Part shown: positions 45,725 through 58,399 of the stretch, piece after piece
How the letters are laid out: each line of letters opens with the position of its first letter
How positions within the stretch are numbered: position 1 is the first letter of the stretch
Translations under genes and position numbers: made by a program
Origin: Dasypus novemcinctus
Lineage: Eukaryota; Chordata; Mammalia; Cingulata; Dasypodidae
Length of the DNA stretch: 64,000 nt
Reading direction: 5' to 3'
Assembly (NCBI RefSeq): GCF_030445035.2
Contig: NC_080676.1
Coordinates: 15,476,940-15,540,939, forward strand
Notes under the pieces: generated by a model
Databases searched by the model: none
The model's input: the letters and a program-made list of their open reading frames with translations, nothing else
Told to the model about the DNA's origin: nothing

Positions 45725-47680
45725 ACTTCCTTTGGGTTTACTCAGTATCTAAAAAAATTTTTAGATGTAGATGCATGGAATTCATTAATTTTCAGCTTAT
45801 CTTATTTTTTCAATAAAGTGTTTACAGCTAAACATCTTTTTGATAGTGCACCCAAATTTTGAAATGTAATGTTTTGGTTATTATATATTTTATTTTTAAA
45901 TTTTCATTATTTTTTATTTTTAGTGTGTACTTACAACTTTCCAAATGTTGAAGATGTTTAAAGAATATTTACCTTCATTAACTTCTAATTTAATTGCATT
46001 TTACTTAGACAACAAGGTCTGAATTACACCAATACCCTGAAATTTGTCAGTCAATTTTTGTCAACATTTTATGGTTAACTGAAAATGATGTGTATTCTCT
46101 AATCAATACAAAGGTCTACGTTTAATCCTTTTACTCTTGTATGAATTTTGAGCAGTTTTACAAATGTTCTGTCTCTTATACTCGGTAAATATTTAGAGGT
46201 GTGAGTAAATTTTGTAGTATTATGGTGAATTTGTCAATTTTTCACTATTTTTTGAGGTTGGTACCAAGTGTGTACAAGTATTATACCTTCTTTTGAATAG
46301 AAACTTTTATCATCATTTAATTATTTTCCCTGTATTTGTCCCTAATGGTTTTTGTCTGAATTCTAATTTTTGTGGAATTAATTTTGTTTCTCTCTCATTT
46401 TGTGGTTAGTTTTTGTTATATATTTATCCATTTTCATTTCCTTAAATTTTTTTGACCTTAGTATTTTATAGTTTTCTATATAAAGAAACCTATAAGCACA
46501 TTAAAAATCCAATTTAAAAATGTCTTTTAACTGGTGAGCTTTGTTGATTTACATTTATTGTGATTATTTCAGTTTGTAAAGAATGTATTTAATTGAAATC
46601 TTTGCTATAGCTGGATAGGCAGATATTTTCTACCATTTTATTTTGTTTCTATTTGTCCCACTTTCTCTATGCTTTTTTCTCTTGTTCTTTTTTTAAATTA
46701 ATTTTTGCTTGCTTTTTTGCTTGCCTGCTTATATTTTAATTCCACATTTTTTCTTCTACTAGTTCAAAATTGTGCATTTTGATTTTGTTTTTTCAATGAT
46801 TATCCATTGAACATGCACATTTATATTAACTCACCTTCTAAAAAATACAAAGACCTTAGAGTATATAAATTCTAATCACTGTCTCACAATTTATGTACTT
46901 TTGTTGGCTAGTATTTTAGATTTGTTTCCTTATAATCTCACAGATCAGACATTTGCTATTATTTTATTTTTCCAATGCATGTTTAAATTCACAAATATAG
47001 CTAGCATTTTATTTGCTCACCAGTTCTTTTTGAACCTCAGATGATCCTTCTGGGATCATTTTCATTTTTTCCTGAAGGATACATAGTCTGGGTGGTTTTT
47101 GGGGGGATGGAGGGTAAATATCTCTACTTTGCTCTCATCTTTGAAATAATTTTTAAGAATACAGAATTTAAGAGTTAAGGAAATTTCATTTCTTCAGTAC
47201 TTTGGAGGTATTATTTCACTTTCTTCTGGCTTCCACTGTTTCTGTTGAGAGTTCATTGTCAGTCTAATTGTCAGGGATCTTTTTCTTCATAGCTGCTTAT
47301 TTTTCTTTCCTGATATGTTGTTGCACTCAAATGTATATACATATTAATTTATTTTTAATAACATTATTTGGGATATATAGTCCTTTATGAATCACTGGAT
47401 TCATGTTTCTGTATTCTGGAAATTTCTTAGCAAACATCTGTTCTCTGTTTTGTCTATTCTGTTTCTGGAACACTTTACTTCTTTTTCATATATCCTATTT
47501 CCTTGTCTCTATGTATTGCATTTTGAATAAATTTCTTAGCTGTAGCTCAGCTGTTATTTAACTTATTTGCTGATTTTAAATGTCAACAATTACTTTTCTT
47601 TAATTTTAAAAATCTCCAGCTTTTCCTTTTTCAGATGCCTGTTCATGATTAATAGAATCTTGTATTTACTCATTTGGAAG
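45725..47680. other. T-rich sequence with possible old L1 fragments
   Basis: Around 47150-47330 the text ('tattatttcactttcttctggcttcc') resembles old L1M sequence. Elsewhere nothing is recognisable. No gene. Confidence 0.4.
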
Positions 47681-47684
47681 ATTC

Positions 47685-48250
47685 TTTCCTTTTTTTTTTA
47701 ATTAGAGAAATTATAGGTTTACAGTCATAAAGCATTTTATGTATTTTATGTATGCATAAAATACATAAAGTACAGAGTTCCCAAATACCACCTAATGTTA
47801 ACACTTTGCATTAATGTGGTACTTTTGTTACAAATCATGAAAAAACGTTTTTATTAATTGTACTATTAATTATAGCCCATTGTTTATAATAGAGTTCACT
47901 GGATTGTACAGTCTGTTTTATTTAAAATTTGTATTGTAGTAACATATACAAAACCTAAAACTTCCCCTTTGAACCACATTCATATATATAGTTCAGTGCT
48001 GTTAATTATGCTCATATGTTGTGCTACCTTCCCCACCATCTATTACCAAAACTTTACAATCAACCCAAGTAGAAACTCTGTACAACTCAAGCTTTGACTC
48101 CCAATTTCCTAGCACCAATCTGGCTACTGGTAACCTATACTTCATATTCTGACTTTATGAATTTATGTATTCTAATTATTTTATGTTAGTGAGTTCATAC
48201 AATGTTTGTCCTTTTGTACCTGGCTTATTTCACTCAGCATGATGTGGAAG
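47685..48250 (-). mobile_element. L1 3' UTR fragment
   Basis: A T-rich start, then 'cagagttcccaaatacca', 'actggtaacctat' and 'ttatttcactcagcatgatg' on the plus strand, the reverse complement of an L1 3' end. Confidence 0.6.
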
Positions 48251-50654
48251 ATTCCATGTTTATGCCTTTAAACATGCCATAGTCATTCTATAGTTTGGAT
48301 CTGAGTTTTCCCTTATTTGAAATCCTTAGGGTTGAATATGATGTTTGCTATTGATCCCTTTTCTCACTCAAGCTGACTTGCTTCCTTGAGTGCTTATTGG
48401 TATTTCATCGTAAGTTCATAGTTTCTAGACTTTGATTATATTTAATGGGACTCTCCTGGGCCTAAGGTAGAGCTTTCCTCCAGAAATAATTTGCTTTTAC
48501 TTTTGGTGGAGTCAAGAGGACACCTCTGAGACTCCTTTGTTTCTCCAGTGTCCCAGGCTTATTTTAAGAGTCTTACATTTAGCTTCCTCACCATATTAAT
48601 AGTTGTCCAAGGCTTAATGTTGTTCCTGGAATTTTCTCTCAAAGATATTAATTTCTTCCTACATTCTTCCCCCAATTTCATCTTTAGTGCACGTATTTTT
48701 GCACTGTTTTTAGTTTTTGGTGGAAAATATTATATTTTATCCAGAATTTTATTGATTTGTGAGTTGGGTCCTTAAGAATATCTAATCTGCTATATTTTTA
48801 GAAGTGAAACTAAATTTTCTACCATTTCTTTGATTATGTTTCTCTGTCAATCTCTCTTGTTATCTCCTTTTAGAATTAACAGATTCTGGAATTTCGGAAT
48901 ATGGTTTTCAAGTCCCTAATATTTTTTCTCATACTTTCTACAACTTTATATTTTGACTTGAATTCTTAGGATATCCCATAGCCTAATCTTCCAGCTCACT
49001 AATTTGTTCTTATGCAAATAAGTTTTAATTTCAATTAATACATTTTTATTTCCATATCACTATTTGTTTGTTTTTGGATGAAATATATTTTGAAATTCTT
49101 CAAGGTATTAATTATAAATATCTTAATGTGTCTTTTCTTTTCTCAATTTTATCTGCTTCCTTAATGCTATTTTTTTCTGTTTTCTGCATTTGATGCATTT
49201 GTTTCATTGTGCAATTTTTACTCAACTGTTTTGTTATCTCATCATATATTTATATATATATCGGGGGGACTCTTTACTCCTGTCCTTATTATTAATAGTA
49301 CTGTGCTGTTAACTGTGTGTAAGAGACAAAACACATTGGTGAGATGATTGTGATGGCAGTTAGTCTTCTACTTTTAGGTTTTTTTCATCCTTCCTTGAAT
49401 AATGCCCTGTTCATTTTTGACAAACACAGTATAGGTTAAGGCAGACTAACTGCTGGTACAAATAGAGTAAAATGTATTGTGACTTGAATACAATAACATT
49501 TTATTTCCTGCTTATATAATAGTCCAAAGCATTTTTATATTGATGGCTGAGAACCCTGCTCCACACAGTTGACAGGAATCCAAGATGAAGGAGACTTTTC
49601 CATCTTTAAGATGTGGCTTTCAAAGTATCCCCAGATATAAAAAACCAGCCAAGTGTAAGGGGAAAGAAATTGAGGATCCTGAGTGGAAATTTTATATAAG
49701 CTGGGACTGGAAGAGATGAATAATATTTCCAGTCACATTTCAGAGGCTAAAACTCAACCATTTGCCCATCCATGAGAATAAAGTCAAGCTGTGTACTGAG
49801 AAAGAAGAAGAAACAGGGTGACTGAACAGCTAGGAATCACGTCAAATCAGTGTTTCAGACTGTGGGCAAATACCACTACAACCTATTTCTTTTAATAAAT
49901 GAGTAAGGGTATAAATATGAAATAGAATAGTTGCTCTGAATATAGCTAGCTGCCTGATTAATCACTCTAATTCCTCAAGACATCTTACCATTTCTGATTC
50001 CATTGACTCTCACCTTGGAGTTCTCTCATACCACAGAAGTCTCTTTGAATGTATTTTGATTTGTGTTATTACTGTTTTCCCCTCCACAGATCTGCTCCAG
50101 CATGTCTTACATATTTCATAAGCTATTCTACTTTAAAAAATTTGATAATGGCACTCTTTCTTGTTTCAAATTGGTTTTATTAATGTATTGTTTTCATTTT
50201 CTGTTATATCATAATTGAAGATAGGAGATAATTGCTTGTGGTCATTTTGTCCAAAGATGCAATTATAAGCAAAAATTTTCATTTCCATGTATCTACAGTT
50301 TCTAAATTAGCCATTCTTTACTTTTTAAATGAAATGTTTAAAAAGGTACTTATTAATACAATTTTAAAATATGGGAAATTACATTGAATGAGCCATTTTG
50401 TTCCTATTTTCAGTGGCTTAGAAAGATTTTTCTGTAAGGCAAAATATCTTAACTTCATTGAGCATGCTTCCAGGACATTCTATCTTTTGCTTCCTTTGTA
50501 ATGTGAATACTGAATTCATGATGTGATTAGGGATATAAGACTAGACTAAAAATCTACAATTTATCATTGACCTGGACATTTTAAGGGCAAATTTCAGCAA
50601 AGTTGCAATTATTTCAGAAAATTTTATTTTCAGTTAGAGTAAAAATAGACTCAC
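48251..50654. other. T-rich sequence, no gene recognised
   Basis: It probably includes old L1M sequence at 48780-49240. The short final exon expected for a scramblase gene (opening with Asp-Phe-Met-Phe-Phe-Glu in relatives) was searched for on the minus strand and not found. Confidence 0.45.
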
Positions 50655-50816
50655 AATGAGGAAACTTGCTGCAAGCATCAATGCTTTCATTTTAACATCA
50701 AGATTGACTGGAAACTGGATACCGAATTTATTAGCATCTCTAAGCTTGTCTGTCATATATCCAGCCAATTGTTTGGTAAACTTTCCAATAACTTTTTCAT
50801 CATCCAGAGATAATAA
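50655..50816 (-). CDS. PLSCR-like: Phospholipid scramblase family exon (penultimate-type, 162 bp)
   Basis: Minus-strand exon of 54 codons, phase 0 at both ends. The acceptor is ...ttttag just before it (complement of 50817-50818) and the donor GTGAGT (complement of 50649-50654). The peptide contains GKFTKQLAGYMTDK, KFGIQFPVNLDVKMKALM and ends ASFLI, which is the calcium-site and inner-membrane-segment region of PLSCR proteins, enzymes that move lipids between plasma-membrane leaflets or act as DNA-binding/signalling proteins. The 12-residue calcium-binding loop keeps its first Asp but has Asn at the third and last acidic positions. Exon length equals that of family exons. The paralogue (PLSCR1/2-like) is undecided. 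Confidence 0.85.
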
Positions 50817-53800
50817 CTAAAAGGACAAAATCATGATCTTAGAGAATCTCTGAAATAAAAAGAAAAAATATTCCTACACCAATTTTAATAACTAAATATG
50901 GCACTTATGCATTATAATTGCATTGATTGTACCCTGCAATATAAAAAAGATGTAACATGGACACATAATAGCTTGGAAAAACATCTACAGACATTTTTAT
51001 CTAACCACAGATTTTCATCACTTGATTATAGGCAACTGATCAGGATTACAAATAAGTTTTCATATATTATATATACATATTATTTGCTTAAATTTGATCT
51101 GAGAATCAATTTACTTTCAAAATGAAAACCACCAGCATTTCAACTCTTTTACACAGCTTGCTCTACTACTATACTTACAAAGAGATCTTAATTTTCTGGA
51201 CCCAGCTACCTTTCCCCATCCCTGTTTTTCTTTCCCGTCTAGACTCCTTACACTTACACTTTTCATGTGAAGAAATATTCATTCATTCATTCAATATAAA
51301 AGATATGTAATAGGATAAATACTGTTTCTTGCCTTATAATGAGTGTCATAAAGGAAAAGGTAGGGTGATGTGATGGAGAACAATAGGTAGATAATAGGCG
51401 AGCCTAAACTAATTGGGGGATAGTTTTAAAGAAGGTCTCTTGAGGAATGCACTATTTAAGCTGAGACTTGAATTATCAGTAAGGATTAGTGAAGGGAGGA
51501 ATAGGGAGGAGGAGCATTCTAGAGAGAGTTAACATGTATAAAGACCCTGAGTTGGGTGGGAGCATGTCTGGGGCAAAATGAGTAAAGGGGTTAGTGGGAG
51601 AAAATGAATGAGGAAAGAGAGGTATGCAGGCCTAAGTCATACTTGACTTTGTAAATAGTGTTAACAAATTTCGAGAAAGAAGAGAAATATGGAAGGATTT
51701 TTAGTAAAGGAATGGTCATTAGAATTCCGTTTCTAAGCTAATCAATCAGCTGCAAAGCAAAAGACAGAAAAAAGAGCAAGGATAGAAGTTGCAAGAACAA
51801 TATGGAAACTATTGCAGTTGTTTAGACAAGAGATAATGAAGGGTTGGGTTAGGATGGTACAATAGAAATGAAAAGGAGTTGAATAGATCTGAGAAATATT
51901 TGAGAGAGATAATAAATAGATACTTGGCTGATAATGGATTCCATATTGAGTTTGAAGTAAAGGGATTTATCAATATCCTTAATTTCCTTGCTCCATGATT
52001 TCCTTGTGGAAGCCACATGATTAAACTCTTATTTGGGATAAATCTTACCATGTGCCTTATACATGCCCACTTTCTAGCTAGCAAGTTTCTCTAAGGAAAA
52101 AAATAAGGCAGACTATGTATCATTATAAAGTTATGATTTTCAACTGGACCCTCATTGGTGCAGGCAATCTTTCTATGTGTGTATACTTATCACTCTCCTG
52201 CTTTCTACTTTAACAATGCCAAACTTCCTCCACTCTTTCAGAATTCTGAAAAGAAAGTTCCATACCCCTTCAGCTTTAGCAAAACACTTATGTCTTATAT
52301 TGCAATGAGGATAAAAGCCACTGGGGATGATGAACCTACTAAACTCCCAGAAACCAAAACTACACACTTATTCCATCCACACTAACATCTCCTATTTCTT
52401 TCCTGTTATGATAAATGGGACACCTCTGTGTCTGTCTGAAGCTAATTCCCTAAATGTGCCTTAGGTCTCATACTAAGTGAAAGGCTGGATTCGTTAAGTA
52501 TTCATAACCTGTGCTGCATCTCCACACTTTCTCTCTTACTTGTTTCATTTTCTTTAAGAGCAAATCATGCTCAGGATACACCATTCATAAAAATACCTCC
52601 CCTTCTTCTCTGCACCTCCATTCAGTCAAGAACGGCATTAGGTAAAACAGCAAAGCAAGTTATACAAATGCAGTGACAGAGCCTGCTTTTATTTAAATTT
52701 TTTGTATTTGCTCGTTATGGATTTTTTCCATGAATTTTGATTTTTAAAAATATTACATTGAAATATCATTTATCTTAATTACTGAGAGTTTTGGTGCCTC
52801 CTTAAATTTTGTACCTGAGGCCAGTGTCTCACCTTCGTTGGCCTTGTATCTATCACTTTATTTTTCTCCTTTTCTTCATAGCCAAAAGTAGTAAAGGGAA
52901 AGGGATTGTCCACATCCATGCACAAAATGACTTTCTCGTGGACCTGTGACCTCCCTCCATGTAACTCTTGCAGCTTACTCAAAAATGTTAGTTTGCTTCA
53001 AACTTAGAAGAAATAGGAACTTTTTTATATATCTTAGAGAGAGTTGTGATGACACTAAAATAAAGTAGGTTTTGTGTCATACTGTGAAATACAAAACAAT
53101 GCACTTTTATAACAAAAAAAAAAAAAAAAAGGAAAGCATTTTAGTATTTGATGTCAGTAAAAGTGAGCCAAAGTGTCTTTGGCTTCAAATTTTATGTAAG
53201 GATAGAACTGTTCCATTGGTTTCCAACTTAGAATAGAGAAGAAGAGAATCTTTTGTCTTCATTTTCTGAACTATACACATTACAGTTATAATTAATTTGC
53301 TTAAGTAGGTTTTAATTAATCAGTATATACAACTGTCAGTCAGAATCTGTCACTAAACTGAATGGACAATTCTAAAGAAAAGAGTTCTGCAGCATTTTAT
53401 TCAAGCTCTAGCCAAATTGCTGATTAGATATTTCAAATTTTTAAAATTCCCTTGATGAGAGATTGGGAAGTACTGCTTTTGAAAACCATAGCTAACTTTT
53501 TCATCAAATTGACAAAATGTTCTCTAATGCTTACAAATCTTCAGATATAAATAAACATGTTGGTTGTTTAGTTTTTTAGTTTTTAAATGACATTAAACTC
53601 CCATATTATTTATCTTAATGTGGATGTGGTCTGAATAGTAAATTAGTAAGTACTTACATTTTTGAAAATTATATCATAATTTCATAATTTTATAAAATTA
53701 GAAGCTATATTAATATACATTAATATAATATGCTATCTGTAATTAACCCGATTATTTAATTGTCCATTATAATAAAACATTTTTCTTTTCAATATTCCTT

Positions 53801-54097
53801 AAAATATTAAATACCAAATTTGATGTTTGAAAACTATATACTTAAAAGATATTTCAAAAATATGCCTTACAATATAAGCATGAACTTGTGAGTCTTAATT
53901 AAACAAGGACACTTTGAAATGGGAAGTCAATTTTTGAAAAAAAAAAAAGACAAATAGCTGGTTAGAGTAATAACTGATAATCTGTTTAATTAAATTTTTT
54001 GACTTTGTTCACACTTATTAATTTTAGGTACTAGAAAATAGTCAAATTAATGAACTAATTTGAACATGATAATCTTAAAACATAATTAATTACTCAC
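50817..54097 (-). other. Scramblase-gene intron
   Basis: 3,281 bp, GT...AG on the minus strand. It contains an old repeat at about 51400-51720 (L2-like wording such as 'gaggagcattctagag'), an A18 run at 53116-53135 and AT-rich sequence. An open minus frame at 52779-52982 has no recognised domain and would break the known exon order, so it is not called. Confidence 0.7.
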
Positions 54098-54259
54098 ATT
54101 AAAATTTACATCCATAAGACAGTTGGAAATTATACATGGCCCTCTGATTGTCATTACATCTGTCATATTCTCATTTTTTAGTGTAAACGTTGGGAAACAT
54201 GGTTGATAGCTCTGATAAACATATCCAATTTTTTCTCCAGGAGGAGCCTCAACTTTTAG
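54098..54259 (-). CDS. PLSCR-like: Phospholipid scramblase family exon (162 bp)
   Basis: Minus-strand exon of 54 codons, phase 0. The acceptor is caaacttttgcag (AG complement of 54260-54261) and the donor GTGAGT (complement of 54092-54097). The peptide opens LKVEAPPGEKIGYVYQSY, continues CFPTFTLKNEN and RGPCIISNC, and ends MDVNFN. This is the beta-barrel part of PLSCR after the cysteine-rich stretch (family form APPG..IGYV.Q...PC...FTI.N....D...I.GPC). It joins in frame to the exon at 50655-50816. The usual cysteine pair after GPC is partly replaced. Earlier exons were not found to the right, so they may lie beyond the window or be lost. Confidence 0.85.
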
Positions 54260-55020
54260 CTGCAAAAGTTTGAAAATATATTTATCAAATGACATATATT
54301 AGATTTGTAAGTAATAGTATGTTCAGTTATATGCTACACTTTAACCTACACTAAATGTTTAACAGAAATTTCTATGTTTAAGGCATGTGTTATGTTTTGG
54401 AATAAACATAGAAGTGAAATGGTCCAGGACTTAGTATTGAAATTGAGACCTTTTCTCTGATTTTCTAACTGCGTGAAATGTGATAAGTCACTAAAATCCC
54501 CAAAAGACACTTTCTATTTACATAAAAGGAATCATAATCATTGCTTTTTTTTAGGCTTTTGTGAGGATCATTTTGTAAATTGCCATGCCTATGGGATATG
54601 CCTTTAAATTCTAATCACACCAAAAACTGCTAATTACCCAGGATGTCAAGTATTTTCATACTTCTATGTGAAAGAAAATATGAATTAGTTGAAATTTTTA
54701 TCTCCGTTGTAATTTAAATCCCAGTTCTGCAGAATAGGTAGAGCCTGGATGAATAAATTATTATACATTCGTGTAATGAATTAATAGGCAGCCATTGAAA
54801 ATAAAGAAGAATCATGATACATACTGATCTAAATAAACTTTGAATATATTGTTTTATGTTAAAAGTAAATTGTAGATTAGAATGGTATGCTTCCAATTGG
54901 TTGAAAACACAAACATACACATACACAGGTATATGGCCTATATAGACATACCATAACATATATTCATAGAATAACTGTGTAAGCATATAAAAGAAAACTC
55001 ATAAAGGTAGGATATTTTTC
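54260..55020. other. AT-rich sequence, likely intron
   Basis: No further scramblase exon was found. The frame 54714-54986 (minus) is chance. Confidence 0.5.
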
Positions 55021-55620
55021 TGCTAAAGGGGTGCTGATGCAAAGTACAAGAAATCTGTTGACTCTTAGGGTATTAGTTGGGGTCAAAGCTTACAGTTAAA
55101 AGGCCCAAAAGTCCAACTCAAGGTTGCTTTCTCACCAAAGTCATTTGCCATGTGTTGATTTAAGATGGTCATTGATCTCTACCTGGTCTCTCAACCCTGG
55201 ACTTCCTCTTCCTTTTGAAATTCTGTGGGCTCAGCTTCTTCTTAATCTCGACTGTTGGCTGGCATACAGCTTATCTCTCAGGGCTTCTTATATCAGTCTC
55301 CATACTCTTCCCAATCTTAGCTGTAAACTATCAGGCAAACAATTCATCTCTCTCCGGGGTGCCAGGATCAAAAATGACAGACCTCTCTTTCTTTCTGAAA
55401 ATCTTCCTGAGTGGATGTCCATTTATATCAGCCCAACAACAGGGTGGGGGCTCAATCTGAGCCACAGTGGTGAAATCAAAATTCCTAAATTGATTTTATC
55501 AAGTAAACATAAATCCTTTGAGTTTAACACAATCAAAGGGTATCATACCCAGAGGAATAGATTAGTTTACAAACATAATCTTTCTCTTTTTAGGACACAT
55601 AAATAATCTCAAACTGCCAC
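55021..55620 (-). repeat. Xenarthran solo LTR family, copy 4
   Basis: Reverse complement of the family: 'aaaggggtgctgatgcaaag' at the left, 'aatctcaaactgccaca' at the right. The plus frame across it (55124-55606) is chance. Confidence 0.6.
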
Positions 55621-57543
55621 AGGTAGTTTTAGCTAAAGAAGGACATAGGAGGTCTGATAAACAAGATTTTGGAAGACATGGTTTTTCCTTAATTTAATTC
55701 TGTTAACTTTATTTTTTTACTATATATATTATCCATTCAAAAAATAAATGGAGACTGCTGAGTTAAGATGGTGGCTGTCAGGGTATAGTCTGTGACTCCT
55801 CAAAATTCCTCATAGAAAAGGGAAGAGCAAGTATGTGAGCAAAACAAAACAAAATCACCATCAAATTATTTTAAAATTATAAAATATAACCACAAATCTC
55901 AAAATACAAACAGTTGTAGGATATAAGTGACATGATAGATATTGCTGAGATGAAGCAATCCAGACATTACTGACAAGTATTCACTATAAATAAGAAAGTG
56001 GCCTCAGTCAGAATAAAAGTTCACAGGACCAGTCTGTAATGGGATGGGAATTACAGACTCCAGTTTGGTGGCAGTAAAAAAAGGACCACGGTTAATAGTT
56101 AATTTGAATGATGTTGATGTCTAGGCATAAGATCTCAGTCAGCATCTAAGACTGCCTTTCTGGACAAAGCTTTACACTGACAAGAAATTGCTGGAAATAG
56201 AACCAAAATTGAGCAAGATAAGAAGACCTGGGATGATAGAAAGAGAATTGCAGGTTAAAGTAGAAGAGGAAGAGAAGTTAGATATTAAAGGAAAGTAAGA
56301 AACCATATTATTAACATTTCTTAGTAAACAAAAGAGAAATTCCTAATCTCCACCTTCCCTTGGGAATCCCTTAAAATTACAAAAGAACCCAAAGCAAGAA
56401 AATGTGAGCAATTCAAATTAATTGATGTTGAATCTCTTCCAGTGACATTGTAATGAAAGAGAACAATGTCTAAATAATTTTCCTGCCATTACATAAGATT
56501 AGACACCATCTATGATTCAAAACATTTTAAAACAAATTAAGAGAAATGATAGAAATTAGAAATAATATAAATCAGTATTAGAAAAATTAAGAAATGAGGT
56601 GACTAGACAAAAAAAAGGATACACAAAAAAAAACTCAGGAAAGAAATAAAAAAAACAGAACAATTAAATAAATAAAAATTTAACTGGAAGAAATACAAAA
56701 AGAGATTAATGAAAAATAGAATAGAAAATAGTAAAAGAAAGTCCAACATAAGTCTAATAAGTCCTCAAAGAAGTAAACCAAATTAAGGATAAAGAAAAAA
56801 ACCTAAAAGGTATAATTCAATAAAACTTTTTTGAAAACAAAAGAAAAAAGAGATCCTATCAATTAAAAGTGCATACCTGAGGAAAATCAACATAAAATGG
56901 TTATCATTGAAACATATTTTAGAGACAATTAAAACATAAAGAAAAAGAAAAATAATCCTTTGGAATTTAGTAAGAAATGCCAAATCACTTATTAGAAGAC
57001 TTACCATGTAATTTACTTCATCTACAGAATACTTAAGAAAGATAAATAGGGCACTATTAACACATTTGGACAATAGGCTTAAGCTAAGATTATACCAGGC
57101 AAACTAGTAAATATAATCACACTAATAATAGGGAATCAAAATCATATTGTCAATAGAAGTGATAAATAGCTACACTTATGCCAGAAGAAAATGGGTTAAC
57201 ACCTTCGATTTTCAAGGAAAGAAAATTTGATCCAAGGCATTTTTATTCAGCACAAGGCATGGATAATGGAATGGAGAAATTACTGTGACATTTTAGAGCT
57301 CAGAAAATATTATTACTTTGAGTCTTTCCTGGGAAACATAGCTAAGGACCTGCCTAGGTGTAGAAAACCAACATGAATGGCTGATCTTTGGCAATGAAAA
57401 TATTTACCTCTAGAGTTAAGACTAAATGATGAGAGAAAAATGGGCAGAATATCATATAAAGACATACATATCAATATATATCAATATTTGTAAATATTGT
57501 GTGCACTAACAATATAGGATAGTATAGCAGACCAAAAATACAG
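55621..57543. other. A-rich sequence, no gene recognised
   Basis: The A-rich plus strand may include old L1 5' sequence, but nothing is firm enough to call. Confidence 0.4.
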
Positions 57544-58163
57544 TGTAGTAGTTTGAAATTATTTATGAATTCCAATAAGAAGGATTATATTTGTAAACTG
57601 GTCTTTTTCTCAGGGTTTGATACCCTTTGACTGTATTAGATTCAGCTGAGATCTCTTTGATTAAATTATTTTAAAATTAGGGCTTTGATTCAACCATGTC
57701 CGTAGGACATGACTCAGAGTTGAGGCCCTGCCCCCTTAGTGGACTATATAAATAGACACTCACTCAAGAAGACACACAGAAGATGATACATGGAAGGAAA
57801 GAGAGACAACTTTGTCAGTTTTGACCCTGGGGTCCCAGAGAGAGCTGAGCCATTCAGCTGGTAGTTTACAGCTGACCTTGTGCAGAGAACAGAGCAGTTG
57901 AGAAGACCTGAGAAATGAGCCCTACAGCTTAGACTGAGATTGAAAGAGCCTTAAGAGGAAGTTAAAACTTAAATATCTGTGATTGGCAACCACATTGCTT
58001 CAACATGTGGCAACAGACTTGCGAGAAAGTACCTCTTATGGTACCTTGAGTTGGACTCTTTAGGGCATTGTAATGGTAAGATTTTGCCTGAAATAAATAC
58101 CCTTTATAAAAGTCAACAGATTTCTGATACTTTGCATGAGCACCCCTTTGGCTGACTAATATA
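57544..58163 (+). repeat. Xenarthran solo LTR family, copy 5
   Basis: Starts TGTAGTAGTTTGAAATTATT, contains 'aaataaataccctttataaa' near its end and closes with 'cctttggctgactaata'. The longest of the five, and in opposite direction to copy 4. Confidence 0.6.
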
Positions 58164-58399
58164 TACATGGAAAAAAATTGACAGAATAAAATAAAGTGAT
58201 TATATGTATTAATGATGTGGATAGATAAAACATAACTATAAAAATAATAAGGGAGGCAGAGTTACACTTTCAAAAATGATTCTGAAGACAGAAATTATAG
58301 ATGTCTTCACCTGAAAAAGTAATAGACTAAGCTGTTTCTTGTGTGTGTGTGTTTTATGGTTTCTTATGTGTGGGCAAGACTCAGGTTGTGCCTCATGGG

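Noticed and set aside
52779..52982. Open minus frame inside the scramblase intron, tested as an extra exon
   Set aside because: No family similarity, and the flanking exons join in phase without it.
55124..55606. 160-codon plus frame
   Set aside because: Antisense reading of solo-LTR copy 4.
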